Source: JAJXWB01 sp046349085 (lineage in GTDB: Bacteria > Pseudomonadota > Alphaproteobacteria > Rhizobiales > Beijerinckiaceae). Taken from it: a stretch of DNA of 64,000 nucleotides. The stretch lies in NCBI GenBank assembly GCA_046349085.1, contig JAXMDA010000005.1:248001-312000 (forward strand), written 5' to 3'. The position numbers and the translations under genes are program-made. The notes below the pieces were generated by a model that worked only from the letters and a program-made list of their open reading frames with translations, was not told where the DNA came from and searched no databases. How positions within the stretch are numbered: the stretch's first letter is position 1; every line of letters begins with the position of its first letter. This document shows positions 17,313 through 25,943 of this stretch, piece after piece.

Positions 17313-17765
17313 ATGGCGCGCACTGAACCCGATCCGAACGGTTGCCCCGTCGATGTCGTGCTGAAGCAGATTTCGGGGCCGTGGACGACGCACATCCTTT
17401 GGCTGTTGCGGACGCACGGCATCCTGCGCTTCGGAGAGTTGCGGCGGCTACTGCCGGACATTTCGCCGAAGATGCTGACCGACCGCCTGAAGCGTCTGGA
17501 GGCCGACGGCCTGGTGGCGCGCGACTATCAGCCGACGATCCCGCCGACCGTGACGTACTGCCTGACCAAGCGCGGCGTTCAGCTCAAGGCCATGCTTGAC
17601 GCGCTGGGCGACGTCGCGCTGCGCTGGCGCGCGGAGGACGGGAAGGCCGTCGCTCAGAACCGCGGTTCGGCGAAGGCCGCGCGCCAAGCGTCCTCGGCGA
17701 TCGGCTCGAAGACGCCGCGCGCCTCGTCGAGCGCCATCAGCTTGCCGTCCGCCACGCCGAAATAG
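17313..17765 (+). CDS. HxlR-family winged-helix transcriptional regulator
   Basis: This is a 150-residue HxlR-type DNA-binding protein from the ATG at 17313, which has AGGGTGG upstream; an ATG at 17277 would add 12 residues. C11 in NGCPVD lies at the position of the redox-sensing cysteine of YodB/QorR-type regulators. The winged helix follows: WTTHILWLLRTHGILRF, then ISPKMLTDRLKRLEADGLV and the wing around TVTYCLTKRG. The normal family end is near residue 110. The last 40 or so residues are a low-complexity Ser/Ala/Lys-rich tail encoded opposite the end of the carbonic anhydrase gene, probably a read-on into that gene after loss of a nearer stop. It probably regulates itself and the divergent flavodoxin-fold oxidoreductase. 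Confidence 0.9.
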   Translation: MARTEPDPNGCPVDVVLKQISGPWTTHILWLLRTHGILRFGELRRLLPDISPKMLTDRLKRLEADGLVARDYQPTIPPTVTYCLTKRGVQLKAMLDALGDVALRWRAEDGKAVAQNRGSAKAARQASSAIGSKTPRASSSAISLPSATPK

Positions 17766-18364
17766 GCGCCGTGGATGGAGAGCCGGCCCTTCTCGATCAG
17801 ATTGGCGATGCAGGGGAAGGTGCGCAGGTTGGCGAGGCTTTGCCGCACGGATTCGTGGCCGAGCTTTTCGATATAAGTCGTGTCGGGCGTGGCGGGCGCG
17901 GGGCCGAGCGCCTGGGCGGCCGGCGCGATCAGCTTGATCCATTGGCCGATGAAGTCGCCCGGCGACAGCGGCCGCATATAGGGATCGGCCTCGTTTTCCG
18001 CATAGGCCTTCATGCCGCCGCAGGCCTCGTGGCCCATGACGACGATGTGCTCGACGCGCAGGCCCATGACGCCGAATTCGAGCGCGGCCGACGTCGCATG
18101 ATAGTCGTCATTGGGCCGGTAGGGCGGCACCAGCGCCGCCACGTTGCGCAGAACGAAGATCTCGCCGGGGCTGGCGTCGAAGATCGTTTCCGGCGCGACG
18201 CGGGAGTCGCAACAGCCGATCAGCATGATGCGCGGTTTCTGCCCGGTTTCCGCGAGCGCGCGAAAACGCTGGCGTTCGGTCGGGAAACGTCCCTCGAGAA
18301 AGGCGCGGTAGCCTTTTTCGAGGCGGCTGGGGAGGAGTTCGGCTTCGGGGGCTTGATCGCTCAT
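17654..18364 (-). CDS. Beta-class carbonic anhydrase
   Basis: This zinc enzyme interconverts CO2 and bicarbonate. The 236-residue protein shows the beta-class pattern: C51 with the D53-R55 dyad in CCDSR, and H112 and C115 in GHEACGG, supplying the Cys2His zinc site. In many beta enzymes the last motif reads GHSxCG, so the Glu-Ala variant is mildly unusual but the ligands are kept. The LRNVAALVPPY and SALEFGV stretches are also typical. It probably supplies bicarbonate for carboxylases, including those of the ethylmalonyl-CoA pathway suggested by mcd in this window. Its 3' end overlaps the convergent HxlR gene by 112 bases. Confidence 0.95.
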   Translation of the reverse strand: MSDQAPEAELLPSRLEKGYRAFLEGRFPTERQRFRALAETGQKPRIMLIGCCDSRVAPETIFDASPGEIFVLRNVAALVPPYRPNDDYHATSAALEFGVMGLRVEHIVVMGHEACGGMKAYAENEADPYMRPLSPGDFIGQWIKLIAPAAQALGPAPATPDTTYIEKLGHESVRQSLANLRTFPCIANLIEKGRLSIHGAYFGVADGKLMALDEARGVFEPIAEDAWRAAFAEPRF

Positions 18365-18426
18365 GGCGCGGAATGTGGCGCAGCCGACGCGCTAAGCCAA
18401 GAGGTTTCATGCTGCGGCGCAAAAAA

Positions 18427-18450
18427 GAAGCCCGGCCGAGGCCGGGCTTC
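18427..18450 (-). terminator. Rho-independent terminator of the Omp25-like gene
   Basis: GAAGCCCGGCC pairs with GGCCGGGCTTC, an 11-base stem with almost no loop, 24 bases after the stop of the minus-strand porin-like gene. On the minus strand it is followed directly by TTTTTT, the standard layout of an intrinsic terminator. Confidence 0.92.
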
Positions 18451-18473
18451 CATTGTCGCTCTGGCGGTCGCGA

Positions 18474-19154
18474 TCAGTACTTGGCGACCACCGGGCCGCC
18501 GACGCCGCCGAAGTGGTACGACACGCCGAGCCGCACGGCGCTCTCGCGGCGCGAGATGTTCGCCGGGGCGATGAAGTCGGCGACGTTGACCTTGCCGAAA
18601 TCGCTGTAGCGATATTCGACGCGGGCCGACCAGTTCGGCGCGAAGGCGTATTCGACGCCGCCGCCGACCGTCCAGCCGAGCTTGGTGGCCGAAGCGTTGG
18701 TGTTGAAGCCCGTGAACGGCGAGAACAGGGTGTAGTTCTGGTTGGCGAGCGCGCCGCCGCCGGTCACGTAGAACAGGGCGCGGTCGGCGGCGAGGCCGAG
18801 ACGGCCGCGCAGCGAGGCGCGCAGGCCGGAGTTCTTGATCGTCGTGCCTTCGACGTCGCCTTCGAGACCGAACACGGCCGGGCCGGTCTGGTAGAGGTAG
18901 CCGATATGGGCGCCGCCGACGAAGCCATTGCGCGAGAAGTTCACGGGGACGACCGCGAAAGTATTGTCCACCGAGACGTTGTCCCAGGCGTAGCCGGCCT
19001 GCAGACCGGCATAGAGGCCCGTCCAGGTGAAGATCGGGGCCTGGATCACAACCGGCGCGGGGGCGCCGCGGCTGCGCGAGGGAAGGTCGGCCGCCAGAGC
19101 GGCGGTCGAGGAGACGCCGACGAGAAGGGCGGCAGCGAGGGTCTTCAGGTTCAT
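18474..19154 (-). CDS. Omp25-like outer membrane beta-barrel protein
   Basis: This 226-residue protein has a signal peptide cut after ALA near residue 22, then the typical ADLPSR start and FTWTGLYAGLQAGYAW, the hallmark of the Omp25/Omp31 outer membrane family of Hyphomicrobiales. Alternating beta-barrel strands follow (VGGGVEYAFAPNWSARVEYRYSDFG) and the chain ends in a C-terminal tyrosine, as expected for barrel assembly. The family forms eight-stranded surface proteins that are abundant and immunogenic in Brucella and relatives. GGAG lies six bases before the ATG. A strong terminator follows. A paralogue lies at 31176-31928. Confidence 0.93.
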   Translation of the reverse strand: MNLKTLAAALLVGVSSTAALAADLPSRSRGAPAPVVIQAPIFTWTGLYAGLQAGYAWDNVSVDNTFAVVPVNFSRNGFVGGAHIGYLYQTGPAVFGLEGDVEGTTIKNSGLRASLRGRLGLAADRALFYVTGGGALANQNYTLFSPFTGFNTNASATKLGWTVGGGVEYAFAPNWSARVEYRYSDFGKVNVADFIAPANISRRESAVRLGVSYHFGGVGGPVVAKY

Positions 19155-19493
19155 TACCTACTCCAATTTGTCGCCGCTGGTTGCAGCTATGCAAGCAGCG
19201 GGTGAGAGCGAACGTCGCTCTTGCCCGCGACTTGTCGGTTTGCAATGCAGCGAAAAAAGGGCGACGCGCCACATTCCGGTCACGAACCCTGAATTGAATC
19301 AGGTGTGTGGCTCATTGGTCACAATACGGCCGGCCGGCAGCGGTTTCAGGCTCCCGCGCGGCGACAAATATCCGGAAATCGTCGCAGTTACGCCACACCC
19401 GCATAGCTTGGCCGTTAGCCGTCCGTCAAAATGACCATAGCGTGACACTGGACGAGCCATTATGTTGCGCCGCGACAGTTACCGAGGCCTTCC
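19155..19493. other. Intergenic region between divergent genes
   Basis: These 339 bases hold the promoters of the Omp25-like gene (minus) and the CitE-like gene (plus). The AT content is raised near GACAAATATCCGG. No convincing gene, RNA or repeat was recognised. Confidence 0.5.
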
Positions 19494-20372
19494 ATGTCCC
19501 TTCGTCCGCGACGCTCCTGTCTCTATATGCCGGGCTCGAACGCCCGCGCGCTGGAAAAGTCCCGCAGCCTGTCGGCGGACGCGCTGATCCTCGACCTCGA
19601 GGACGCCGTGGCGCCGGACGCCAAGGCGATGGCGCGCAACCAGGTGGTGGAGACGGTCAAGGCCGGCGGCTTCGGCCGGCGGGAGGTGGTGATCCGCGTC
19701 AACGGCCTGACGACGCCCTGGGGCGCCGAGGACATGGTCGCCGCCGCGCAGGCCGCCCCCGACGCCATTCTTGTTCCGAAGGTTTCCACGCCCGGCGACG
19801 TGATGATGGCCGCCAAGGCGATGCGCGAGGCCGGCGCGCCCGAGACGACCCGTCTGTGGGCGATGATGGAGACGCCGCTCGCCATGCTGAACGCCGATTC
19901 GATCGCGCGCACGGCCGCCGATCCGGCGTCGCGCCTCTCCGTCTTCATCATGGGCACCAACGATCTGGCGAAGGAGACGCGCGCGCGGCTCACGCCCGGC
20001 CGTCCCTCCATGCTGGCGTGGCTGTCGATCTGCGTGGCGGCGGCGCGCGCGCACAGGATCGAGATCATCGACGGCGTCTACAACGACTTCTCCAACGAGG
20101 CCGGCCTGCGCGCCGAATGCGAGCAGGGGCGCGACCTCGGCATGGACGGCAAGACGCTGATCCATCCGAGCCAGATCGGTCCGTGCAACGAGATATTCGC
20201 GCCGTCGTCCGACGAAGTGGCCTTTGCCCGCAAGATCATCGACGTCTTCGGCGCGCCGGCCAATTCCGGCAAGGGCGCGATCCAGATCGACGGCAAGATG
20301 GTCGAATTGCTGCACGCCGAGATCGCCAAGCGCACGGTCGCCATCGCCGACGCCATCGCCGCGCACGTTTGA
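19494..20372 (+). CDS. HpcH/HpaI (CitE-like) CoA ester lyase or (3S)-malyl-CoA thioesterase
   Basis: This 292-residue TIM-barrel protein belongs to the CitE/malyl-CoA lyase family, with the start RRSCLYMPGSNARALEKS, the acidic metal site LILDLEDAV and the MMETPLAMLNA segment. Its length fits the short members of the family (Mcl2-type malyl-CoA thioesterases and CitE-like proteins) better than Mcl1 malyl-CoA lyase, which is about 320 residues. In bacteria using the ethylmalonyl-CoA pathway, malyl-CoA is made or split by Mcl1 and hydrolysed by Mcl2. Since mcd is present 8 kb away, an Mcl2-like role is plausible but not proven. Citrate lyase itself is unlikely, as the alpha and gamma subunits are absent. 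Confidence 0.85.
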   Translation: MSLRPRRSCLYMPGSNARALEKSRSLSADALILDLEDAVAPDAKAMARNQVVETVKAGGFGRREVVIRVNGLTTPWGAEDMVAAAQAAPDAILVPKVSTPGDVMMAAKAMREAGAPETTRLWAMMETPLAMLNADSIARTAADPASRLSVFIMGTNDLAKETRARLTPGRPSMLAWLSICVAAARAHRIEIIDGVYNDFSNEAGLRAECEQGRDLGMDGKTLIHPSQIGPCNEIFAPSSDEVAFARKIIDVFGAPANSGKGAIQIDGKMVELLHAEIAKRTVAIADAIAAHV

Positions 20373-20439
20373 CGCCCGCGCGTTTCAAAGCCCGCGCAAC
20401 TGCTCTATAAGCGTTTGAGCACAAGGCGGGTTCAAGGCG

Positions 20440-21999
20440 ATGCAAGGCGACGGACAGACTGACGATCGGACGAAAAGCGGCGCATCCGGCCGCACGCCGC
20501 CGGTCATCGACGCGCAGGCGGTCGAGGTCGCCGCGTCTGCCGGCGAGAAGCCCACGGCTTCTGAAAATCTCGAAGGCGACGACGCCGTTCCCCAACACAT
20601 CGGCTCGCCGCAGGAGGCTGCGGAGGTCAACGGCGCGGAACTCGCCAATGGCGAAGTTGCGAACGGCGAGCAGGGCGCGCCCGCCGACGCGATTGCCGCG
20701 CCGCCGCCGCGCAAGACGCGCCGCGGAACGATGGCCGCCATTTTCGGACTGATCGTCGTCGGCGCCGCCGGCGCGGTCGCTTGGATCGCTACGCCCGGTC
20801 ATCGCGAAGGCGACATGAAGTCGCGCATCATCGCGCTGCTGCCGCAATCCGCGCAGCGCGCGCTGCATCGCGCGCCGGCGCAACAGCCCGCGGAAACGAC
20901 AGCGCAGCCGTCTTCGCCCGCAGACGTCAGGCCGAGCGCGCAGGCGGACAAGCCGGCGCCCGCGGATACGCCGAAGACCGAGCCTGCGAAGCCCGAAGCG
21001 AGCAACGCCGAACCAACGAAGACCGGGCCGGAGAAGCAGGCGGCGACAGAGCCCAAGCCGGCCGGGACGTCCGACCAGGCCGCGAGCGGCGCCGCGCAAG
21101 CGCCTTCGCCTCCGGCTCCGGCAGGCGGCGCGCAAACCGGCAATATGACCGTCGTCGGCAATCCGCCGGTCGCCATCGGCGTCGATCCCGCACGCATCGA
21201 GGACATGTCGGTGAAGATCGACTCGCTGCAGGCGAAGGTCGACGGCTTGCAATCGAAGCTCGACGCAACGCTCGGCCGGCTGGATTCGCTTCAGTCGAAG
21301 CTCGATCTCGCGCAGGGCAAGCTGGACGTCGTTCCCAGCGCCGACGCCGTGACGCAGGCGGCGCAGCGAATCGAGACGCTGACGCAGCGCCTCGCCGCGA
21401 TGGAGCAGAAGCTCGAACAGCCCAAGACCGACACGCGCGCGCCGCAAGCGCGCGAGAATACGACGCCCTCGGGTCGTGAATTCGCGGCGTCCCGCGCCGT
21501 GGTCGCGCAGGCGACGTCGGAGGCTTTGCGCGCCGGCGCGCCGCTCGCCGACAATCTCGCGGCCCTGAAGGGGCTCGGCGTCGCCGACGACAGGATCGGC
21601 GACCTCGCGCCCTACGCCAAGGCCGGCGCGCCGACGGCGACGCAACTGACCGCGCAATGGCGCGGCCTGCGCGACAAGGTTCTGGCGCTGGACGCGCCGC
21701 CGCCCGGCGCGAGCTTCGGCGACAAGTTGATGGCCAAAGCCAAGAGCGTGTTCCGCGTGACCTGGGCGGGGCAGGGCGCGCAGAATTCGATCGGCTCGAC
21801 GGCGGCGCGCGTCGACGCCGCGCTCCAGCGCAACGATCTCGCGGGCGCGGTCGCCGCCTGCAACGATTTTCCGGCCGTCGCCAAGAATGTGGTCGCCGAC
21901 TGGCAAACAGCCGCCGCAGCGCGGCTGAAGGCGGACGCCGCCGCGCGCGCATTGGTGTCCGAGTCCATTTCCGCCATCGGGCGGTCGTCGTCCCAGTAA
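20440..21999 (+). CDS. Mitofilin-like inner-membrane protein
   Basis: The 519-residue protein has a long acidic and disordered cytoplasmic N-terminus, a single transmembrane helix at about residues 96-115 (MAAIFGLIVVGAAGAVAW), a Pro/Ala/Thr-rich linker, and a heptad-type coiled coil around residues 255-300 (repeats of DSLQxKLD). The last part, about residues 340-515, is the domain shared with alphaproteobacterial relatives of mitochondrial mitofilin (COG4223-like), with ELKGLGVAD and AQWRGLRDKV regions. In alphaproteobacteria this gene commonly precedes hemY, as here, with 18 bp between them. It is thought to act at membrane contact sites or intracytoplasmic membrane organisation. Confidence 0.87.
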   Translation: MQGDGQTDDRTKSGASGRTPPVIDAQAVEVAASAGEKPTASENLEGDDAVPQHIGSPQEAAEVNGAELANGEVANGEQGAPADAIAAPPPRKTRRGTMAAIFGLIVVGAAGAVAWIATPGHREGDMKSRIIALLPQSAQRALHRAPAQQPAETTAQPSSPADVRPSAQADKPAPADTPKTEPAKPEASNAEPTKTGPEKQAATEPKPAGTSDQAASGAAQAPSPPAPAGGAQTGNMTVVGNPPVAIGVDPARIEDMSVKIDSLQAKVDGLQSKLDATLGRLDSLQSKLDLAQGKLDVVPSADAVTQAAQRIETLTQRLAAMEQKLEQPKTDTRAPQARENTTPSGREFAASRAVVAQATSEALRAGAPLADNLAALKGLGVADDRIGDLAPYAKAGAPTATQLTAQWRGLRDKVLALDAPPPGASFGDKLMAKAKSVFRVTWAGQGAQNSIGSTAARVDAALQRNDLAGAVAACNDFPAVAKNVVADWQTAAAARLKADAAARALVSESISAIGRSSSQ

Positions 22000-22017
22000 G
22001 CCGAAGGGCCGCGTTTC

Positions 22018-23532
22018 ATGTGGCGTCTCATCATTTTCCTCGCTCTGCTGGCCGCGCTCGCATTCGGCGTGGCGTGGCTTGCCGACCAGCCCGGCGAGAT
22101 CACGCTCGCCATTCCCAATTACGTTACGGTCCACACGTCGCTGTTCGGCGCGGTCGGCGCGGTGCTTGCGGCGGCGGTCGTTCTTTCGCTGGCGTGGACC
22201 CTGCTGCGGCTCGTCTTCCGCATGCCGTCCATCTTCAATTACGCGCGCAACGCGCGTCGGCGCCGCAAGGGTTACGACGCGCTGACGCGCGGCATGGTGG
22301 CGGCGGGCGCCGGCGACGTGCGCGCGGCGCGCAAGGCCGCGCACGAGGCCTCGCGCCATCTCCCCCGGGAGCCGCTGGCGCTTCTGCTCAACGCGCAGGT
22401 CGCCCAGCTCAACGGCGATCGCGCCGGCGCGGAATCCGCCTTCGCCGCCATGGCCAAACGCGACGAGACCCGACTGCTCGGGCTGCGCGGCCTGCATATC
22501 GAGGCGCAGCGGCGCGGCGACGAAGAAGCCGCCGATCATTTCGCGCGCGAGGCGCATCGCATCGCGGCGCTGCCGTGGGCGGGCGAGGCCGTCGTGTCGC
22601 AGCAAGCCGCGCAGGCCGATTGGGAAGGCGCGCTGGCCACTGTCGAAGCGAACGCGCGCGCGAAGTCGATCGACGTCGCGACCGCGCAACGCCATCGCGC
22701 CGTGCTCGAAACCGCCATCGCCCAGCAGCGCGAACTCGTCGATCCCGATGGCGCGCTGCGGCTCGCCACTTCCGCCGTCAAGCGCGCGCCCGATCTCGTG
22801 CCGGCGGTCGCGCTGGCCGCGCGGCTGCTGACGCGGCGCGGCTCGCTGCGGGCCGCAGCGAAGATGATCGAGCGCGCCTATGCGCGCGAGCCGCATCCCG
22901 ATCTGGCCGAGGCCTATCTCGACATGCGGCCGGGCGATTCCAACGCCGACCGTTACGCGCGCGCGAAGTCGCTGGCGCGGCTCGCGCCCGAAAACGTCGA
23001 ATCCCGTCTGACTCTCGCCCGCGCCGCCATGGCCGCGCGCGAATTCGACGCCGCGCGCAAGGCGATCGCGCCGCTCGTCGGCGAGGACGCGCGCCCCTCG
23101 GCGCGCGTGTGCCTGCTGATGGCCGAGATCGAGGAAGCGCAATTCGGCGAAACCGGCGCCGTGCGCGAATGGCTCGCGCGTGGATCGCGCGCGCCGCGCG
23201 ACCCGGCCTGGATCGCCGACGGCGTCGTCTCGAGCCGCTGGGCGCCCGTCTCGCCGGTCACCGGCAGGCTCGACGCCTTCCGCTGGACGGCGCCGGTCGA
23301 GCAGATGGGGCTGGCGCCGCCGGCGCCGACGCTCGCGCCGGTCGCAGCGTCTGCGCCGCCGGCCATCGAACCCGTCGTGATCGAGGCGCTGCCGGAGCCG
23401 ACCGTGGTCGTCGAAAAGCCCGCGTCCGCGGCGGTCGCGCCGGCCGCGCGGCCGGTCGTCTTTCCGCTGCCGACGCCGCCCGACGATCCCGGGGCCGAAC
23501 CCGACAGCGAAACGCGCCGCCGCGCCTACTGA
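22018..23532 (+). CDS. hemY: HemY N-terminal domain and TPR protein
   Basis: This 504-residue protein has two transmembrane helices near the N-terminus (residues 1-23 and about 35-65), the HemY_N domain, and a long alpha-helical TPR-like region (RAARKAAHEASRHLPREP, AALEAQ-type repeats). The C-terminal 70 residues are Pro/Ala/Val-rich and likely disordered. It is a protein named after a haem synthesis locus whose exact function remains unclear; it is not the protoporphyrinogen oxidase of the same name in Gram-positive bacteria. It follows the mitofilin-like gene and precedes the amine dehydrogenase operon by 100 bp, so a transcriptional link to haem supply for the operon cytochrome is conceivable but not shown. 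Confidence 0.88.
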   Translation: MWRLIIFLALLAALAFGVAWLADQPGEITLAIPNYVTVHTSLFGAVGAVLAAAVVLSLAWTLLRLVFRMPSIFNYARNARRRRKGYDALTRGMVAAGAGDVRAARKAAHEASRHLPREPLALLLNAQVAQLNGDRAGAESAFAAMAKRDETRLLGLRGLHIEAQRRGDEEAADHFAREAHRIAALPWAGEAVVSQQAAQADWEGALATVEANARAKSIDVATAQRHRAVLETAIAQQRELVDPDGALRLATSAVKRAPDLVPAVALAARLLTRRGSLRAAAKMIERAYAREPHPDLAEAYLDMRPGDSNADRYARAKSLARLAPENVESRLTLARAAMAAREFDAARKAIAPLVGEDARPSARVCLLMAEIEEAQFGETGAVREWLARGSRAPRDPAWIADGVVSSRWAPVSPVTGRLDAFRWTAPVEQMGLAPPAPTLAPVAASAPPAIEPVVIEALPEPTVVVEKPASAAVAPAARPVVFPLPTPPDDPGAEPDSETRRRAY

Positions 23533-23632
23533 AGCCCGCATCCAAGATTTGGCTTGCCGCGCGCCATGCGGCGGGCGAAACTTCCCGTCAACGCGCGACA
23601 CAGATCGCGGGGCGAAGACGACGGGGAAACGG

Positions 23633-24784
23633 ATGAAGATCGGCGCCGCCGCATGCGCCTTGAGCCTCGCCTGTGGCGTTGCGATTGTTGCGGACGCTGC
23701 GCGCGGCGAGGACCTCAAGCCTGAACAGATCGCCGTCGAGCGCGTGCCCGCCGACATGCGCCGCCTCTACGTGATGGATCCCGTGCTGCCGCATATGGTG
23801 GACGGGCGCGTCTATGTTCTCGACGCCAAGGACCTGTCGCTGAAGGGCCTGATGAGTTCCGGCTTCGCCGGCATGATGGCGGCCGCGCCGGACAGGAAGC
23901 GCGTCTATGTCGCGGCGACGTTCTTCGAACGGCTGACACGCGGCGCGCGCACCGATGTGATTCAGGTGTTCGACGACCAGACGCTCGAGGTGGTCGACGA
24001 GATTCCCGTGCCGACGCTGCGCGCGCAGGCCCTGCCATATCGGAACCTGTTCCGGCTCAATTCCGACGGTTCGCTGATCTTCGTGCAGAACGCGACGCCC
24101 GCGACCTCCGTGACGGTCGTCGACATCGCCTCGAAAAGGAATTTCGAGACGCAGGGGCCGGGCTGCTACGGCCTCTATCCGGCGCTCGCCAACCCCATGC
24201 GTTTTGCCACGCTCTGCGGCGACGGCACGGCGACGACCTATACGATCGGCGCCGACCGCGCTTCCGCGCAGTTGAAGAGCAACGCGAAATTCTTCGATCC
24301 GCAGAACGATCCGCTCTACACCCATGCCGAGCGCGACCGCGACGGCTATGTGTTCATCACCTATTCCGGCAAATTCATGCGGCTTGCGGTCGATGGCGAT
24401 ACGGTCGTCGCGCAGCCTGCAGGGGATGTGGCGGAAGGGCAGAAGGGCTGGGCGCCCGGCGGCTACCAGCCCTTCGCCTATGACGCGCAATCGGGCCTCG
24501 CCTATGTGCTGATGCACGACAAGGCGGCGGAAGGCAGCCACAAGGCGCCGAGCGTGGAAATCTGGGCGTACGATCTGCGCGCCAGGAAGGTCGTCGCCCG
24601 CTCGCCGGTTGCGGGTCTGATCGGCATTACGCTGGCCGCGTCCAGTCCATCCGTGCTTTTCGCCATCGACGGCGTCGCCAACAAGATCGTGCGCCTTGCG
24701 GTCGACGCCCAGAGCCGCGCGGTCAGCCCGGCCGGCGAGATCAAGCTCGGCGAAACCGCGGCGCTGATCGAGGCGCCGCAATGA
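23633..24784 (+). CDS. aauB: Amine dehydrogenase large (heavy) subunit, aromatic amine dehydrogenase type
   Basis: This is the 383-residue precursor of the heavy subunit of a periplasmic amine dehydrogenase. A signal peptide of about 25 residues ends near ARGED, followed by repeated four-strand blades of a beta-propeller. Conserved-type segments such as ERLTRGARTDVIQVFD, FVQNATPATSVTVVD, WAPGGYQ and HDKAAEGSHKAPSVEIW match, from memory, the aromatic amine dehydrogenase heavy chain of Alcaligenes faecalis (for example its TRGKRSDVVEVWD and GTHKFPAAEIWVMD) more closely than methylamine dehydrogenase. GGGGAA lies five bases before the ATG at 23633; a longer in-frame start would bury the signal peptide. 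The gene overlaps aauE by four bases. Its job is to hold the small TTQ subunit and shape the amine pocket. Arylalkylamines (phenylethylamine, tyramine or tryptamine) are likely substrates by homology. Confidence 0.9.
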   Translation: MKIGAAACALSLACGVAIVADAARGEDLKPEQIAVERVPADMRRLYVMDPVLPHMVDGRVYVLDAKDLSLKGLMSSGFAGMMAAAPDRKRVYVAATFFERLTRGARTDVIQVFDDQTLEVVDEIPVPTLRAQALPYRNLFRLNSDGSLIFVQNATPATSVTVVDIASKRNFETQGPGCYGLYPALANPMRFATLCGDGTATTYTIGADRASAQLKSNAKFFDPQNDPLYTHAERDRDGYVFITYSGKFMRLAVDGDTVVAQPAGDVAEGQKGWAPGGYQPFAYDAQSGLAYVLMHDKAAEGSHKAPSVEIWAYDLRARKVVARSPVAGLIGITLAASSPSVLFAIDGVANKIVRLAVDAQSRAVSPAGEIKLGETAALIEAPQ

Positions 24785-25329
24785 ACATCGCCGTCGATCC
24801 CTTCGTGCAACTCGTGGCCGCCGGCGCGATCGGGATCGTCTTTGCGCGCGCGATTGTCGAGAAGGCGTCGAATTTCGGCGTCTATGCCGCGACGCTGCGC
24901 GACTATCGCATCATTCCCGCAGCGTTCGCGCCCTTCGTCGCGGTCTCGCTGTTCGTTGCGGAGATCGCCACGCTGTTCATGCTTGTCCTGCCGGAGACCC
25001 GCGCCGCCGGAGCGATGTGCGCGATGGGGCTGCTGGCGGTCTACGCGCTCGCCATGTCGCTCGCGCTTGCCGCGGGACGCGAGGAGATCGAATGCGGCTG
25101 CGGCGGCGAGGGCCAGATCGTCTCGTGGGGGCTGGTCGCGCGCAACGTCGCGCTGATCGGGCTGTGCGCGCTGATCGCCGCGCCCGAGGCGCCGCGAAAC
25201 CTGTCGTGGCTCGATCATGCGCAGATCGTCTGCGCGATCCTCGTGTCCTGGCTCGTGCTTGCGGTTGTCGAAAAGACAATCGAATCACAGGCCGCCGTGC
25301 GCCGCCTGCGCGCGCAATCCTTTCTGTGA
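24781..25329 (+). CDS. aauE: MauE-like membrane protein for amine dehydrogenase maturation
   Basis: This 182-residue hydrophobic protein has four to five membrane segments and resembles MauE/DoxX-type proteins. Family features include IVFARAIVEKASNFGVYAATLRDY near the start, a long helix around residue 55-75, and the short cytoplasmic or periplasmic turn EIECGCGG (two cysteines) before the last helices. In methylamine and aromatic amine systems, MauE/AauE is needed, with MauD, for correct disulfides and export-related folding of the cysteine-rich small subunit. The ATG overlaps the aauB stop by four bases. The next gene, aauD, begins six bases after this stop. Confidence 0.88.
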   Translation: MNIAVDPFVQLVAAGAIGIVFARAIVEKASNFGVYAATLRDYRIIPAAFAPFVAVSLFVAEIATLFMLVLPETRAAGAMCAMGLLAVYALAMSLALAAGREEIECGCGGEGQIVSWGLVARNVALIGLCALIAAPEAPRNLSWLDHAQIVCAILVSWLVLAVVEKTIESQAAVRRLRAQSFL

Positions 25330-25335
25330 GGGCCG

Positions 25336-25932
25336 ATGGACGGTCTGATCATCGCGGTTTCGGTTCTCTGGGTTCTCGTGCTCGTGCTGGGCGTCGCCGT
25401 GTTCGCGCTCGCGCGTCAGGTGGGCGTGCTGTTCGAGCGCGTGGCGCCGATGGGCGCGCTGGTCACCGATTCCGGCCCGCGCGTCGGCGAAGCCTCGCCG
25501 CGCTTCGATCTCGCCGCGTTCGACGGACGCGCGGTCGCCGTTGGCGCGAAACAGTCGCGCGCGCTGCTGCTGTTCTTCGTGTCGCCGACCTGTCCGGTCT
25601 GCAAGAAGCTGCTGCCGATCCTGAAATCTGTGGCCGCCAGCGAGAAGGCCTGGCTCGACGTCGCGCTGGCGAGCGACGGCGAGGAGGCGGCGCATCGCGC
25701 TTTCGTGCGCGATCGCAAGCTCGAGCAGTTTCCCTATCTGCTGTCGCGCGACCTTGGCGTTTCCTATCGCGTCAGCCGTCTGCCCTACGGCGTGCTGATC
25801 GATAACGAGGGAATCGTGCGCGCCAAGGGGCTCGTCAACAATCGCGAGCAACTCGAAAGCCTGTTCAACGCGCGCGAACTCGGCCACGATTCGGTGCAGG
25901 CCTATGTCGACGCCGTCAGCGGCGCCCGGTGA
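25336..25932 (+). CDS. aauD: MauD-like thioredoxin-fold protein for small-subunit disulfide formation
   Basis: This is a 198-residue periplasmic thioredoxin-like protein anchored by an N-terminal helix (residues 3-27). The active-site pair is C86-P-V-C89 in SPTCPVCK, followed by the usual cis-proline region PYLLSRDLGVSYRVSRLPYGVLID. MauD-type proteins are thought to form or shuffle the disulfides of the small subunit, which has 14 cysteines in the mature part here. The gene is between aauE and aauA with spacings of 6 and 11 bases, so coordinated expression is clear. Without it, methylamine dehydrogenase small subunit is known to be degraded in other bacteria. Confidence 0.9.
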   Translation: MDGLIIAVSVLWVLVLVLGVAVFALARQVGVLFERVAPMGALVTDSGPRVGEASPRFDLAAFDGRAVAVGAKQSRALLLFFVSPTCPVCKKLLPILKSVAASEKAWLDVALASDGEEAAHRAFVRDRKLEQFPYLLSRDLGVSYRVSRLPYGVLIDNEGIVRAKGLVNNREQLESLFNARELGHDSVQAYVDAVSGAR

Positions 25933-25943
25933 GGATTGAGAGA

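Noticed and set aside
20236..23757. 1,173-codon open frame antisense to the mitofilin-like and HemY genes
   Set aside because: The reading is Arg/Gly-rich low-complexity and lies opposite two genes with clear domains; no ribosome site or family motif supports it.
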